Positions 9,269 through 17,470 of a stretch of DNA of 64,000 nt are shown here, piece by piece. A program made the translations under genes and the position numbers. The stretch is from Lewinellaceae bacterium. Lineage in GTDB: Bacteria; Bacteroidota; Bacteroidia; Chitinophagales; Saprospiraceae. Each line of letters opens with the position of its first letter. Position 1 is the stretch's first letter. Below the pieces are notes generated by a model, which was given only the letters and a program-made list of their open reading frames with translations, ran no database searches and had not been told where the DNA came from. The stretch lies in contig JACJXZ010000019.1 of the NCBI GenBank assembly GCA_020636375.1, positions 62,001 through 126,000 on the forward strand, in the 5' to 3' direction.

Positions 9269-12200
9269 TTACTTCTCCCAAACCGGCATCCGGCCCGGCG
9301 TATACGGCGCCCCGGCTGCTTCCAGTGCCTTCTCCAACTGCGAAATCTCTTCATCGATCACAGCGAGGGCAGAGAGGATGTCCTTCAGCCCGTTGGCGGC
9401 TTCCTCGTAGGCCCGCTCGAAAGTGGCGGTCTGGCCGGAAGTCGTCGTCCATAAGTTGGCGGTGATGAGTTCGGCCTTGCCCTTCAGCGAAGTGCGGGCC
9501 TGGCCTTCGTACTTCGCCCGCAGCGGGTCGCCGTTCAATTGCTCGTTGAGGGCTTTCAACCCTTTGGATACGGTGGAGAAGGCAGCAATCCATTGGGCTT
9601 CCATAGCCGGAACGGCCAGGATAGCTTGTTCGAGGTACGGCAGTTTGTCCTGCAGGTGGCGGCGGTGGGCGTCGGCCGCCATGGCTGCCCGGGCCAGCGC
9701 GGCGGTTTTGCGGTTGAAGGCGTCCAGGGCTTCCCGGCTTTCAGGGGGCAGGCTGTTGAGGTTCAGCGGCCGGCAAACGAAAGATTGGGGGCCGGCCAGT
9801 TGTTTCATCTCGCCATTTTCGTATTTCGAAAGGGCCACCTGATAGGTGCCCGGCGCGGCCATATAGCCCAGGTCCGGGCTGTTCCAGGGGACCGAGCTGT
9901 CGAATGGTTTTAGCGAAACCGCTGCAACCGGGCTGTAGCGGAAGTCCCACACCAGGCGCTGCACGCCCCCGGCCAGGGGCTGTTTGATCTTTCTCACCAT
10001 CCGCCCTTCTTCGTCGGTGATCGTAAACAGCAGGAAGGGCGTTTCCTCTTCCTTTTCTTTCCGGAGCGTTTCGTAATCGGGATGCTTTATGTCCTCGCCT
10101 GCCTCCTGCAGCTCCTTTTCGGCTTCCCGGCGCTGTTCTTTGAGGGATTTGGGCTTTTCTTTGATGTAATAGGTGAAAACGGCACCCACCTCCGGGTTGG
10201 GCGCGGTGTAATAGCCGGCGCCCTGGAACCCTACCCCCGGAAAACCGAAGGGGTCGGCTTCAATGAACATCAGGCCGTCTTCGATGGGAAACAGGACCGC
10301 CTCCTGTTGCAGGAGTTCCGGCGTGAGGCGGCGCAGGGGCGAGTAATCATCCAGGATGTATACCCCCCGGCCGAAGGTGGAGACGACGAGGTCGTTTTCC
10401 TCCCGTTGCAGCTCCAGGTCCATGACGGCAACGGCGCCGGGGATGCCGGTTTTGAGCTTCACCCAGTTGGGTGCCGGCGTATTGGAGACAAACACGCCCT
10501 CCATGGTGCCGGTGAAGAGCAGGTTGGGGTTGACGTGGTCTTCGCCTACCGTAAAAGTGCATCCACGCTCCGGCAGGTTGGCGTTGATCCGGGACCAGGA
10601 TTGCCCGCCGTCGGTGGTTTTGTATAAATAGGGTTCGAAGTTGCCGGCGAAGAAGTCGTGGCAGGCGGCGTAGGCCACCATCTTGTCGTGATGGGAAGCG
10701 ACGATGTGGTGGATGCGGGCGTATTCGGGCAGGCCGTCGAGCCGGCCCCGTTGCCAGGAGGTGCCGCCGTCGTGGGTGTAGTGCAGCAGCCCGTCCGCCG
10801 AGCCGGCATAGAGCATGTTTTCGTCGAGGGGGGACTCCGCCAGGGTGGCGATCTGTGCTAAGGAACCCTTATTTGCCAGCTCATCGATACTCCAGCTGCG
10901 GCCCATGAGGCGGTGCATCTCCTGAGGTACTCCGCGGGTCAGGTCGGGGCTGATCTCCCGCCAGGCGCCGCCCTGGTCGTCGGTGCGCAGCACTTTGTTG
11001 CCGGCGTGGTAGAGGCGTTTGTTGTCATGGCGGGAGACCAGCAGCGGAGCGTCCCAGTCGAAGCGGTAGGCGGTGTCGCCCATTTCAAAGCTTTTGATGA
11101 AGAGGCGTTCCCCGCTTCTTTTATCGTAGCGGTACAGGCCGCCGAACTGATACTGGGAATAGACGATGTTGGGATCTTTCCAGTCCACCTGAGTTTCGAA
11201 CCCGTCACCCGCGACGGTGAAGTACCAATCCGAATTGCTGATGCCGCCGGAGTTGACGGTCCGGGAAGGGCCGCCGAGGCTGAGGTTGTCCTGGGTGCCG
11301 ATATAGACGTTGTAGAAGGGCCTGGCGTTATCCACGGTGACCTTATACGCTTCGGCAATGGGTATGTTGGCCTTGAAATCCCAGGTTTGCCCCATGTCGA
11401 AGGTCTCGTATACACCCCCGTCGCAACCGGACAGCATATGGCGGTTATCCGTGGGGTCGATCCAGAGGGTATGGTTGTCTACGTGTTTTTTGTCTTCTCC
11501 GAGGTTGGCCCAGGTTTTCCCGCCGTCGGCGCTCACCTGCGTGAAGATGTCCATGGCGTATACCCGGTTGACGTCCCGCGTGTCGCAGAACAGTTTTTGC
11601 ATGTAAAAAGGATAGGCCGTGCTGTAGCTGCTCTGTTTGGCCCAGCTCGCCCCGCGGTCGGTGCTTTTGTAAATGCCGCCCTCCTCCTGGGCATGCACCA
11701 CGGCGTACAGCACGTCCGGGTCCACCGGAGAGATGGCCATCCCGATGCGGCCGACGTTTTCCTGGGGCAGGCCTCCTTTCAGGCGTTTCCAGTTGGCGCC
11801 GCCGTCGGTGGTTTTGTAGATGCCGCTTTCATTGCCGCCCGAGATGATGGTGTAGAGGTAGCGCTGGCGCTGGTGGGCTACTGCGTACAGGACATCCGGG
11901 TCGCGGGGGTCCCTGTGGAGTTCCCAGCAGCCGGTATGCTCGCTGATGGACAGCACCGGCGCCCAGCTGTTTCCGCCGTCGGTGGTTTTGTAGACGCCTC
12001 TTTCCCCTCCGGAAGCCCGGTGCGGGCCGTAGGCGGCCACCCAAACCACATTGGAATTATCGGGATGCACGATGATGCTGCCGATGTGCTGGGACTCCTT
12101 CAGCCCTTTGTTCTCCCAGGTTTTGCCGCCGTCTTCGCTTTTGTAGATCCCATCTCCGGGAATGACATAAGAATGGGCGTTGTTCTCTCCGGTCCCGACC

Positions 12201-12541
12201 CAGACGACGTTGGGGTTGTTGGGGTCCAGCGTGACGGCGCCCATAGCGAAGGCAGATTGGCCGTCGAACAGAGGAGAGAAGGTAACCCCGCCGTTGGTGG
12301 TTTTCCAGAGCGAGCCGTGGCCGGACGCCACGTAGTATTCGCTGTGGTCTTCCGGGTTGACGTCGATGTCGATGATCCGGCCGCCGGTCACCGCCGGGCC
12401 GATGCTCCGGAAGGAAAGGCCTGGGAGGGATGCTTTTTCCAGGGAAAGCGGTGTGTCATTCTTCCCGGCTTCTTTCTGGGCGGGGAGGTAACCGGAAAAG
12501 AGCAGCAGGAAAAAAGCAACAGTTGCGATAGAGCGTGCCAT
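9269..12541 (-). CDS. Secreted VPS10/BNR-repeat propeller protein (sortilin- or sialidase-like)
   Basis: A large exported protein, 1090 residues from the ATG at 12541, which gives a good signal peptide (MARSIATVAFFLLLFSGYLPAQ). An upstream ATG at 12568 is also possible. The reading extended to 12691 runs into a heptamer array and is unlikely. Residues of about 40-750 contain many Asp-box/BNR repeats (SLWKTTNGGVTF, GIYKSEDGGKTW, GVYKTTDGGNSW, GIYKSTDRGASW, LYKTTDGGQSW), predicting a multi-bladed beta-propeller of the sortilin/VPS10 or sialidase-like type. The last part is a beta-sandwich-like region (GGVQRLVWDFRYSPV) and a helical tail. Such proteins are common in marine Bacteroidota with no proven substrate. 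No sialidase catalytic residues are assigned here. Confidence 0.8.
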   Translation of the reverse strand: MARSIATVAFFLLLFSGYLPAQKEAGKNDTPLSLEKASLPGLSFRSIGPAVTGGRIIDIDVNPEDHSEYYVASGHGSLWKTTNGGVTFSPLFDGQSAFAMGAVTLDPNNPNVVWVGTGENNAHSYVIPGDGIYKSEDGGKTWENKGLKESQHIGSIIVHPDNSNVVWVAAYGPHRASGGERGVYKTTDGGNSWAPVLSISEHTGCWELHRDPRDPDVLYAVAHQRQRYLYTIISGGNESGIYKTTDGGANWKRLKGGLPQENVGRIGMAISPVDPDVLYAVVHAQEEGGIYKSTDRGASWAKQSSYSTAYPFYMQKLFCDTRDVNRVYAMDIFTQVSADGGKTWANLGEDKKHVDNHTLWIDPTDNRHMLSGCDGGVYETFDMGQTWDFKANIPIAEAYKVTVDNARPFYNVYIGTQDNLSLGGPSRTVNSGGISNSDWYFTVAGDGFETQVDWKDPNIVYSQYQFGGLYRYDKRSGERLFIKSFEMGDTAYRFDWDAPLLVSRHDNKRLYHAGNKVLRTDDQGGAWREISPDLTRGVPQEMHRLMGRSWSIDELANKGSLAQIATLAESPLDENMLYAGSADGLLHYTHDGGTSWQRGRLDGLPEYARIHHIVASHHDKMVAYAACHDFFAGNFEPYLYKTTDGGQSWSRINANLPERGCTFTVGEDHVNPNLLFTGTMEGVFVSNTPAPNWVKLKTGIPGAVAVMDLELQREENDLVVSTFGRGVYILDDYSPLRRLTPELLQQEAVLFPIEDGLMFIEADPFGFPGVGFQGAGYYTAPNPEVGAVFTYYIKEKPKSLKEQRREAEKELQEAGEDIKHPDYETLRKEKEEETPFLLFTITDEEGRMVRKIKQPLAGGVQRLVWDFRYSPVAAVSLKPFDSSVPWNSPDLGYMAAPGTYQVALSKYENGEMKQLAGPQSFVCRPLNLNSLPPESREALDAFNRKTAALARAAMAADAHRRHLQDKLPYLEQAILAVPAMEAQWIAAFSTVSKGLKALNEQLNGDPLRAKYEGQARTSLKGKAELITANLWTTTSGQTATFERAYEEAANGLKDILSALAVIDEEISQLEKALEAAGAPYTPGRMPVWEK

Positions 12542-12568
12542 AAGCTGGTTTGTCTGGTTTTGTGGCAT

Positions 12569-12880
12569 CAATATACGCAACTCTGGCGGGATGAGGGAGG
12601 GTTTAACGCTTTCGGGGGGAGTTTGTTGTCTGTTGTTTGTTGTCTGTTGAGCGTTCGACGGCGCGTACGCCGAGGGTTCTCCAACCAGCAACGGCCAACA
12701 TCAGGAGAGTAGCCCGAAGCGCTATTGCGCATTTTTGCCGGTATGTCTTAACAAAACTGGAAGTGGTACGGGTGCATTGTTCAGATGAGGTGAAAACGAA
12801 GCGTTTTTTTATTTTTATCCCGGCGCACTAAACATCCTGAAACCGTCAGGGGGGTGCCCAATAACCTAACCTGAATCAGG
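12569..12880. other. Divergent intergenic region with heptamer array
   Basis: 312 bp between two divergent exported-protein genes, expected to contain both promoters. Five heptamers occupy 12621-12655 (GTTTGTT, GTCTGTT, GTTTGTT, GTCTGTT, GAGCGTT). No gene is supported here. Confidence 0.6.
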
Positions 12881-14290
12881 ATGACCATGATGGACCAATG
12901 GAACAGAGCGCGGGCGGCTGCCGCCATTTTTTTGGGTGTGTTAACCCTCTCCTCCTGCAACCTGGCGGCAAACCGCCTGGCCCGCCAGCCCGCCATCCTG
13001 GCTGACCCTCAACTCAACTACAAAAAATACAAACCTCACCCGGAAGACAAGATCATCTCCCGAACCGCCTACCTCGGCCAGCTCCAGGGCTTCTGGCTCG
13101 GCCAGTGCATCGCCAACTGGACGGGCCTGATCACGGAGATGGACAAGATCGGCGGGGAAGGCAAAGACGGCAGGGGTGCCGGTTTTTACACCCGCGAAAA
13201 CTGGGGCGGCCCCGATGAGCCCAACATCTGGGGTTCCAACAATCTTTCAGATACCATCGGTTTTTATTTCGAAGGTGAAGGCGGCGTATGGGGCGCCGAC
13301 GACGATACGGACATCGAGTACATCTACCAGCACCTGCTGTATGCCAACCAAACGGCCCTGCTCACCGGAGAGCAGATACGGGCCGGCTGGCTCAGGCACA
13401 TCAAAGCCGAAGAGGAGAACTACCTCTGGGTATCCAACCAGCGGGCATTCGACCTCATGCGGGAAGGGCTGGCGCCTCCGGCCACCGGCCATCCGGACAA
13501 CAACCCCTACTACGAGATGATCGACGCCCAGCTGACCACCGAGATTTTCGGCCTGTTCGCCCCCGGCCGCCCCGATGTGGCCCTGAAGATGGCCCGGCTG
13601 CCCATACAGACGACGGCACGGGAGAATGCGGAATGGATCGCCGAATTCTATGTCATCATGCACGCCCTGGCGTCTTCTGTGGATCAGCGACTGTCTATGC
13701 AAGAACGGGTGCTTTGGATGGCAGAAAAAGCCCGTAAACACTTACCCGGTGATTCCTATTCCGCCAAAATGTACGATTTCGTGAACGATCAGTACCATTC
13801 CGGTGCCACCTGGGAGGAAGCCCGGGACGCCCTGCACGAAAAATACCAGATGCGGCAGGAGGACGGCTACGGTTGGGCAACCCGGGATACCGTCTGCAAC
13901 GGCTGCTTCGCCGCCGGCATCAACTTCGCCGCCAGCATCATCAGCCTGCTGTACGGGGAGGGCGACATCAAAGAGACGATAAAGATCGGTGCCCTGGCCG
14001 GCTGGGATTCGGACAACCCCACCGCCACCTGGGGCGGGTTGCTGGGGTTTATGCTCGGGAAAAGCGGGGTGGAGCAGGCTTTTGGCTGTAAGTTTGCCGA
14101 CAAGTTCAATATTCACCGGACGAGAACCGGCTTCCCCAATGATGGTGTGGACAATTTTCACAATATGGCGATGAAGGGGGTCTTTATTACAGACCGGGTA
14201 GTGCAGGAGGAAATGGGGGGCGGGGTGGGCCTGGAGGAGGGTGTATGGTATGTTCCGGAGGGAAGGTTGCCGGTTGTGGAGGGCAAATGA
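12881..14290 (+). CDS. Exported ADP-ribosylglycohydrolase-family lipoprotein
   Basis: A 469-residue protein with a lipoprotein signal (hydrophobic AAAAIFLGVLTL followed by SSCN, lipobox Cys near residue 26), so it should be membrane-anchored outside the cytoplasm. The rest resembles the ADP-ribosylglycohydrolase/crystallin-J1 fold. A metal-binding motif GADDDTDIEYI is near residue 138, and a second motif AGWDSDNPTATWGGLLG near residue 370 corresponds to the usual GGDTDT segment. The family removes ADP-ribose from proteins or small molecules using two Mg2+ ions, but its export is unusual and the substrate is unknown. ATG codons at 12887 and 12890 are alternative starts. Confidence 0.8.
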   Translation: MTMMDQWNRARAAAAIFLGVLTLSSCNLAANRLARQPAILADPQLNYKKYKPHPEDKIISRTAYLGQLQGFWLGQCIANWTGLITEMDKIGGEGKDGRGAGFYTRENWGGPDEPNIWGSNNLSDTIGFYFEGEGGVWGADDDTDIEYIYQHLLYANQTALLTGEQIRAGWLRHIKAEEENYLWVSNQRAFDLMREGLAPPATGHPDNNPYYEMIDAQLTTEIFGLFAPGRPDVALKMARLPIQTTARENAEWIAEFYVIMHALASSVDQRLSMQERVLWMAEKARKHLPGDSYSAKMYDFVNDQYHSGATWEEARDALHEKYQMRQEDGYGWATRDTVCNGCFAAGINFAASIISLLYGEGDIKETIKIGALAGWDSDNPTATWGGLLGFMLGKSGVEQAFGCKFADKFNIHRTRTGFPNDGVDNFHNMAMKGVFITDRVVQEEMGGGVGLEEGVWYVPEGRLPVVEGK

Positions 14291-14296
14291 TGGCTT

Positions 14297-14331
14297 GTTC
14301 GCTGTTCGCTGTTCGCGGTTTGCTGTTTGTC
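14297..14331. repeat. Heptamer array (five units)
   Basis: GTTCGCT, GTTCGCT, GTTCGCG, GTTTGCT, GTTTGTC in strict 7-nt register immediately after the ADP-ribosylglycohydrolase gene. Same family as 21147-21181 and 30163-30183. The rest of 14332-14516 shows nothing I can assign. Confidence 0.8.
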
Positions 14332-14516
14332 CACGCCTGAAATAGGTTGACAAAAAATCATTTCTCCCATTATGGTCAACACCCGGATGTGGGCGCATAT
14401 ACAGGTGGATTTGGCGCAGGCCTCGGGCCTATCCGGGGACGGTGTAACAGTGGGAGCTTTTGAAGCAGGCATTTCATTTTTGAAGGTGTTGCGGAGGGTG
14501 GAGAGCGGGGCCCTAC

Positions 14517-14915
14517 TCATTCCCACCTCAAACTGGAGTCGGGAATCGCATTGATCTCCAGGTTGGAGATGATCCGGAAGTCCTCCACTTCCTCTTCCAT
14601 GTCGGTGTCGTCTTCGTCGTAGTACCAGTTGGTGGCCACCTGCCCTCCATTGTCTTCATATTCCTTGAGTTTGAGCAGGATGTAGAGAATGCGTTTGGAA
14701 GAACTCGTGTTGAAATAGGAAAGCCTAAAATTGAAGGTGATGGGTTTACCCCCGGCCATATATTCGTCCAGCCAGGCCAGCAGGCGGTCGTAAAATTCAG
14801 CGGTTTTTTCCAGATAAGATTCCCCTTTCAGCTCGCAAACTCCGGTTTCCGCATTAAAAGAAACAGTTGGGACATCGTAATCGCCGTGGCTGCCTTTTAT
14901 TTCCAGGTTCTGCAT
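14517..14915 (-). CDS. SiaC-family regulatory phosphoprotein (DUF1987)
   Basis: A 132-residue protein of the DUF1987/SiaC family. In Pseudomonas aeruginosa, SiaC is phosphorylated by SiaB and dephosphorylated by SiaA, and the unphosphorylated form binds the diguanylate cyclase SiaD. The N-terminal strand region (PTVSFNAETGVCELKGES), the FNFRLSYFNTSSSKRIL segment with the conserved phosphorylatable NTSSSK (residues 69-74), and the acidic stretch WYYDEDDTDMEEEVED are all family features. It is the last gene of a minus-strand run, 10 bp after the SiaB-type kinase. No diguanylate cyclase lies nearby, so its downstream partner is unknown. Confidence 0.88.
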   Translation of the reverse strand: MQNLEIKGSHGDYDVPTVSFNAETGVCELKGESYLEKTAEFYDRLLAWLDEYMAGGKPITFNFRLSYFNTSSSKRILYILLKLKEYEDNGGQVATNWYYDEDDTDMEEEVEDFRIISNLEINAIPDSSLRWE

Positions 14916-14925
14916 ATCAGAGGGT

Positions 14926-15471
14926 TTATTTATTTATTTTGACGCGAATAGTAAAAAAAGAACATTTCTGGTCAATAGGCTTGACTTCGATATCGAGGGG
15001 GTTGTCCGAAGTGATGGCCAGCTGGATGAGCCCGATGTCGGCACCGGTGCGTTCGTAGTCATTCTGCTTCAGCTGTTCGCGCTTGAGTTTCCGGAGGCCT
15101 TCCTTGTCCAGGGTGTTGATCAGTTCGCATTTATCGATCACGGGCCCCAGGTCCTCATTGTCTATCAGGTTGCCGGTAACGACCTGGTAGTACTCCGGAT
15201 AATCCACTATGACCAGCGACCCGACCCCTGCCCCGACATATTCTCCGATGATATTTTTCTCCGCTGAATATTGAGCGATATTCTGCGCCAGTTCAATAAA
15301 AACCTTAAACACTTTTTTGCTGGCCTGGGGATTCATCGAGATCAGGCCCCGGATGTAGTTTCCGATCATGTTCATGGCGTCCTTGTCAAAGGGGCCTTTA
15401 TAGGAGACGACCACCTCGTGCTGGGACCGGAAGTGGTACTCCACCAGGTTGAATTTGTTGTTTTGTTCCAT
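14926..15471 (-). CDS. SiaB-family protein kinase (histidine-kinase-like fold)
   Basis: A 181-residue protein matching the SiaB family, which uses a GHKL/anti-sigma-factor-like fold to phosphorylate SiaC on Ser/Thr. The N-box-like helix FIELAQNIAQYSAE (about residues 57-70) carries the Glu and Asn expected to bind Mg-ATP, and GAGVGSLVIVDY follows. The C-terminal strand CSFFTIRVKI fits the end of the fold. It starts 6 bp after the SiaA-like phosphatase and ends 10 bp before the SiaC homologue, so the three are almost surely co-translated. The role is inferred from the family and the gene trio. Confidence 0.85.
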   Translation of the reverse strand: MEQNNKFNLVEYHFRSQHEVVVSYKGPFDKDAMNMIGNYIRGLISMNPQASKKVFKVFIELAQNIAQYSAEKNIIGEYVGAGVGSLVIVDYPEYYQVVTGNLIDNEDLGPVIDKCELINTLDKEGLRKLKREQLKQNDYERTGADIGLIQLAITSDNPLDIEVKPIDQKCSFFTIRVKINK

Positions 15472-15477
15472 ACCGGA

Positions 15478-17427
15478 TTAAAGTTTTATTGCCATCAATG
15501 CCATATCATCGCGTTGTTTTTCGTTTTGCTGGAAGTCGGCCAGCGCTTGTTCCAACACCTGTTTCTGCTCGTCCAGGGGGAGGTGGAGGCTGTCTTCCAG
15601 CAGTTTAGCCAGCCTTTTGCTTCCAAATTTCTGCCGGTTCGGAGCATTTTGGTCGGCAATGCCGTCGCTGGACAGGTAGATCCTGTCGCCTGGCTCGAGC
15701 CACAATTCGCGGTTCGTAAAAACCTGGTTTTTAAAGAACCTGCCGCCCACTGTCTTCCGGTCTCCGGGCAAAATATTTATTTTTTGTTTGCTGCTGAAGT
15801 AAAGCGGCCGCCTGGCGCCGGAATAAAGGAGTTTTATTTTTCCGCCGCCGGCTTTTTCTATGCGGCACATGCAGACATCCATTCCATCATCGCTCACTTT
15901 TTTCTCCTGCTGCAAGGCCTCCCGGATGGAGGCATCCAGCATTCCGAGGATCACGCTCGGGTCGTATTCCTTTCTTTCCTTGACGATACTGGCCAGCAGC
16001 TTAATGCCGATCATAGACAGGAAGGCGCCCGGAACGCCGTGGCCGGTACAATCGGCTACAACGACAAAGACCTTCTCATTGCCCCCATCCTCGGGCGCGG
16101 CCTCGCTCATCCAGTAGAAATCACCGGAGACGATATCCCTCGGGCGGTACAGGATGAAGGATTCGAAGTATTTCCCCATTTCCGCTTTGGGGGGGAGCAA
16201 GGCCTGCTGGATAGTCAGGGCATAATAAAGGCTGCTTTTGATATTCTCGTTTTGCCGTTCAATCTTTCGGTTGATGACCTTCAGTTGTTCCTGTTGGGCT
16301 TGTATTTCTTCCTTTTGCCGGCTGATGGCGGCATTTTTTTCTTCCAGTTTTTTGTTGGCCTGTCTTTTGATGTGGTAAGCGCGCAGGATAAAAAAGATCA
16401 TGGCGGCGATCAGGGCGAAAAGGGCGATAAAAAGGTAGAGGATGGTTTGCTGCTTTTCAATCTTCAGGGTGTGCTGTTCGATCTCCCTGTTTTGGAGGTC
16501 CAGCGTTTGTGTTTGCGCCCGGATTTCAGCCTGTTGGCTTTTGAGCCTTTGTTCCTGGCTTTCTATTTCCTGCTTTTGCCGGTGGAGAAAGGCCTCCCCC
16601 GCTTCAATCTCCCGCCGTTGTTTTTGCAACTGGCCGCTTTGTTGTTCAATATCGGCCTGCTGTTCTCCGATCCTTGTTTTTTGTTCTTCGAGCAGCGCTG
16701 TTTTCTGATCCAGGGAGTCCTGCTGAGCCGCTGCCTGGGCGATCATCGATTTCAGGTGTTCTTCCTGCCGGGCTGTTTCGGCATTCAGGGCGAGGATTTG
16801 CTGCTTCCTTAATTCGAGCTCTGCCCGCTGTTTTTCCAGAGCGGCTTTTTGTCGTTCCAGTTCCTCTTGCACATTGGACAATTCCCGCTCCGAAGCCTGG
16901 TACATTTCCCGCAGGTCCTCTTCCGACCCTCCGTGATAGAGCAGTTTGGGGGGCACGTACAATCCGGCCCGGTCCATATTGGCCTTATTGATTTCAAACT
17001 GGCTGCCCGGCATGTCGAGGGCCAGCAGGTTGATCATGATGTCTTCGGAGTTCGGGCAACTGTCTGAGATCATCAATATCTGGTCCGCAATCGCAATTTC
17101 CAGGATTCTCTTCAGGGCGTGGTTTCTCCTTTTGTCCACATACAGGGCATGGACGCCGCCGATGTCGTTGATCCGCTTAAATTGAACGATATCGAACCTT
17201 TTGTCCTTGAGTGAGTTCTCGCGGGATTTGTTGCGCAGGGCTTCAAATATCTCATCCCCCCCTAATACGCCGATATGAAACCGTTCGATGGTGTCTTCGT
17301 CCTCCCATTCAACGAACTTGGCCATATTCAGGATAAAATTCGCTTTGACCACGTTCTCCGCCAACTGGGCAAGCGCCGCCGGCAGGAAGGAGATGGTGAG
17401 AATAATATGGATCAAAAATAACCGCAT
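15478..17427 (-). CDS. YfiR-domain / coiled-coil / SpoIIE (PP2C-type) phosphatase, SiaA-like
   Basis: A 649-residue inner-membrane protein. Residues 1-20 are a signal peptide. Residues 21-165 match the YfiR/DUF4154 periplasmic domain (ENVVKANFILNMAKFVEW, HIGVLGGDEIFEAL). Residues of about 170-328 form a long Gln/Glu-rich coiled coil. Residues of about 329-350 are one membrane helix (ILYLFIALFALIAAMIFFIL), followed by a cytoplasmic coiled coil. Residues of about 405-649 are a SpoIIE/PP2C-type phosphatase with RDIVSGDFYW, the metal-binding VADCTGHGVPGAF (459-469), GDRIYLSSDG and RDDMALMAI. It precedes SiaB- and SiaC-type genes, so it should dephosphorylate the SiaC homologue in response to an envelope signal read by the YfiR part. 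P. aeruginosa SiaA has a different sensor. Confidence 0.85.
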   Translation of the reverse strand: MRLFLIHIILTISFLPAALAQLAENVVKANFILNMAKFVEWEDEDTIERFHIGVLGGDEIFEALRNKSRENSLKDKRFDIVQFKRINDIGGVHALYVDKRRNHALKRILEIAIADQILMISDSCPNSEDIMINLLALDMPGSQFEINKANMDRAGLYVPPKLLYHGGSEEDLREMYQASERELSNVQEELERQKAALEKQRAELELRKQQILALNAETARQEEHLKSMIAQAAAQQDSLDQKTALLEEQKTRIGEQQADIEQQSGQLQKQRREIEAGEAFLHRQKQEIESQEQRLKSQQAEIRAQTQTLDLQNREIEQHTLKIEKQQTILYLFIALFALIAAMIFFILRAYHIKRQANKKLEEKNAAISRQKEEIQAQQEQLKVINRKIERQNENIKSSLYYALTIQQALLPPKAEMGKYFESFILYRPRDIVSGDFYWMSEAAPEDGGNEKVFVVVADCTGHGVPGAFLSMIGIKLLASIVKERKEYDPSVILGMLDASIREALQQEKKVSDDGMDVCMCRIEKAGGGKIKLLYSGARRPLYFSSKQKINILPGDRKTVGGRFFKNQVFTNRELWLEPGDRIYLSSDGIADQNAPNRQKFGSKRLAKLLEDSLHLPLDEQKQVLEQALADFQQNEKQRDDMALMAIKL

Positions 17428-17470
17428 GCCGTTTTTGTGATCATGGGGTGCAGGTATTTAGCCCTGCGGC

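Noticed and set aside
10913..12712. A 599-codon open frame on the + strand
   Set aside because: Antisense to the BNR/VPS10-like gene, which has a signal peptide and repeated Asp-boxes; the + frame shows no protein features.
14297..14331. Heptamer array as CRISPR or as a tRNA/terminator
   Set aside because: No spacers, no cloverleaf, no stem in this array; a simple 7-bp repeat explains it.
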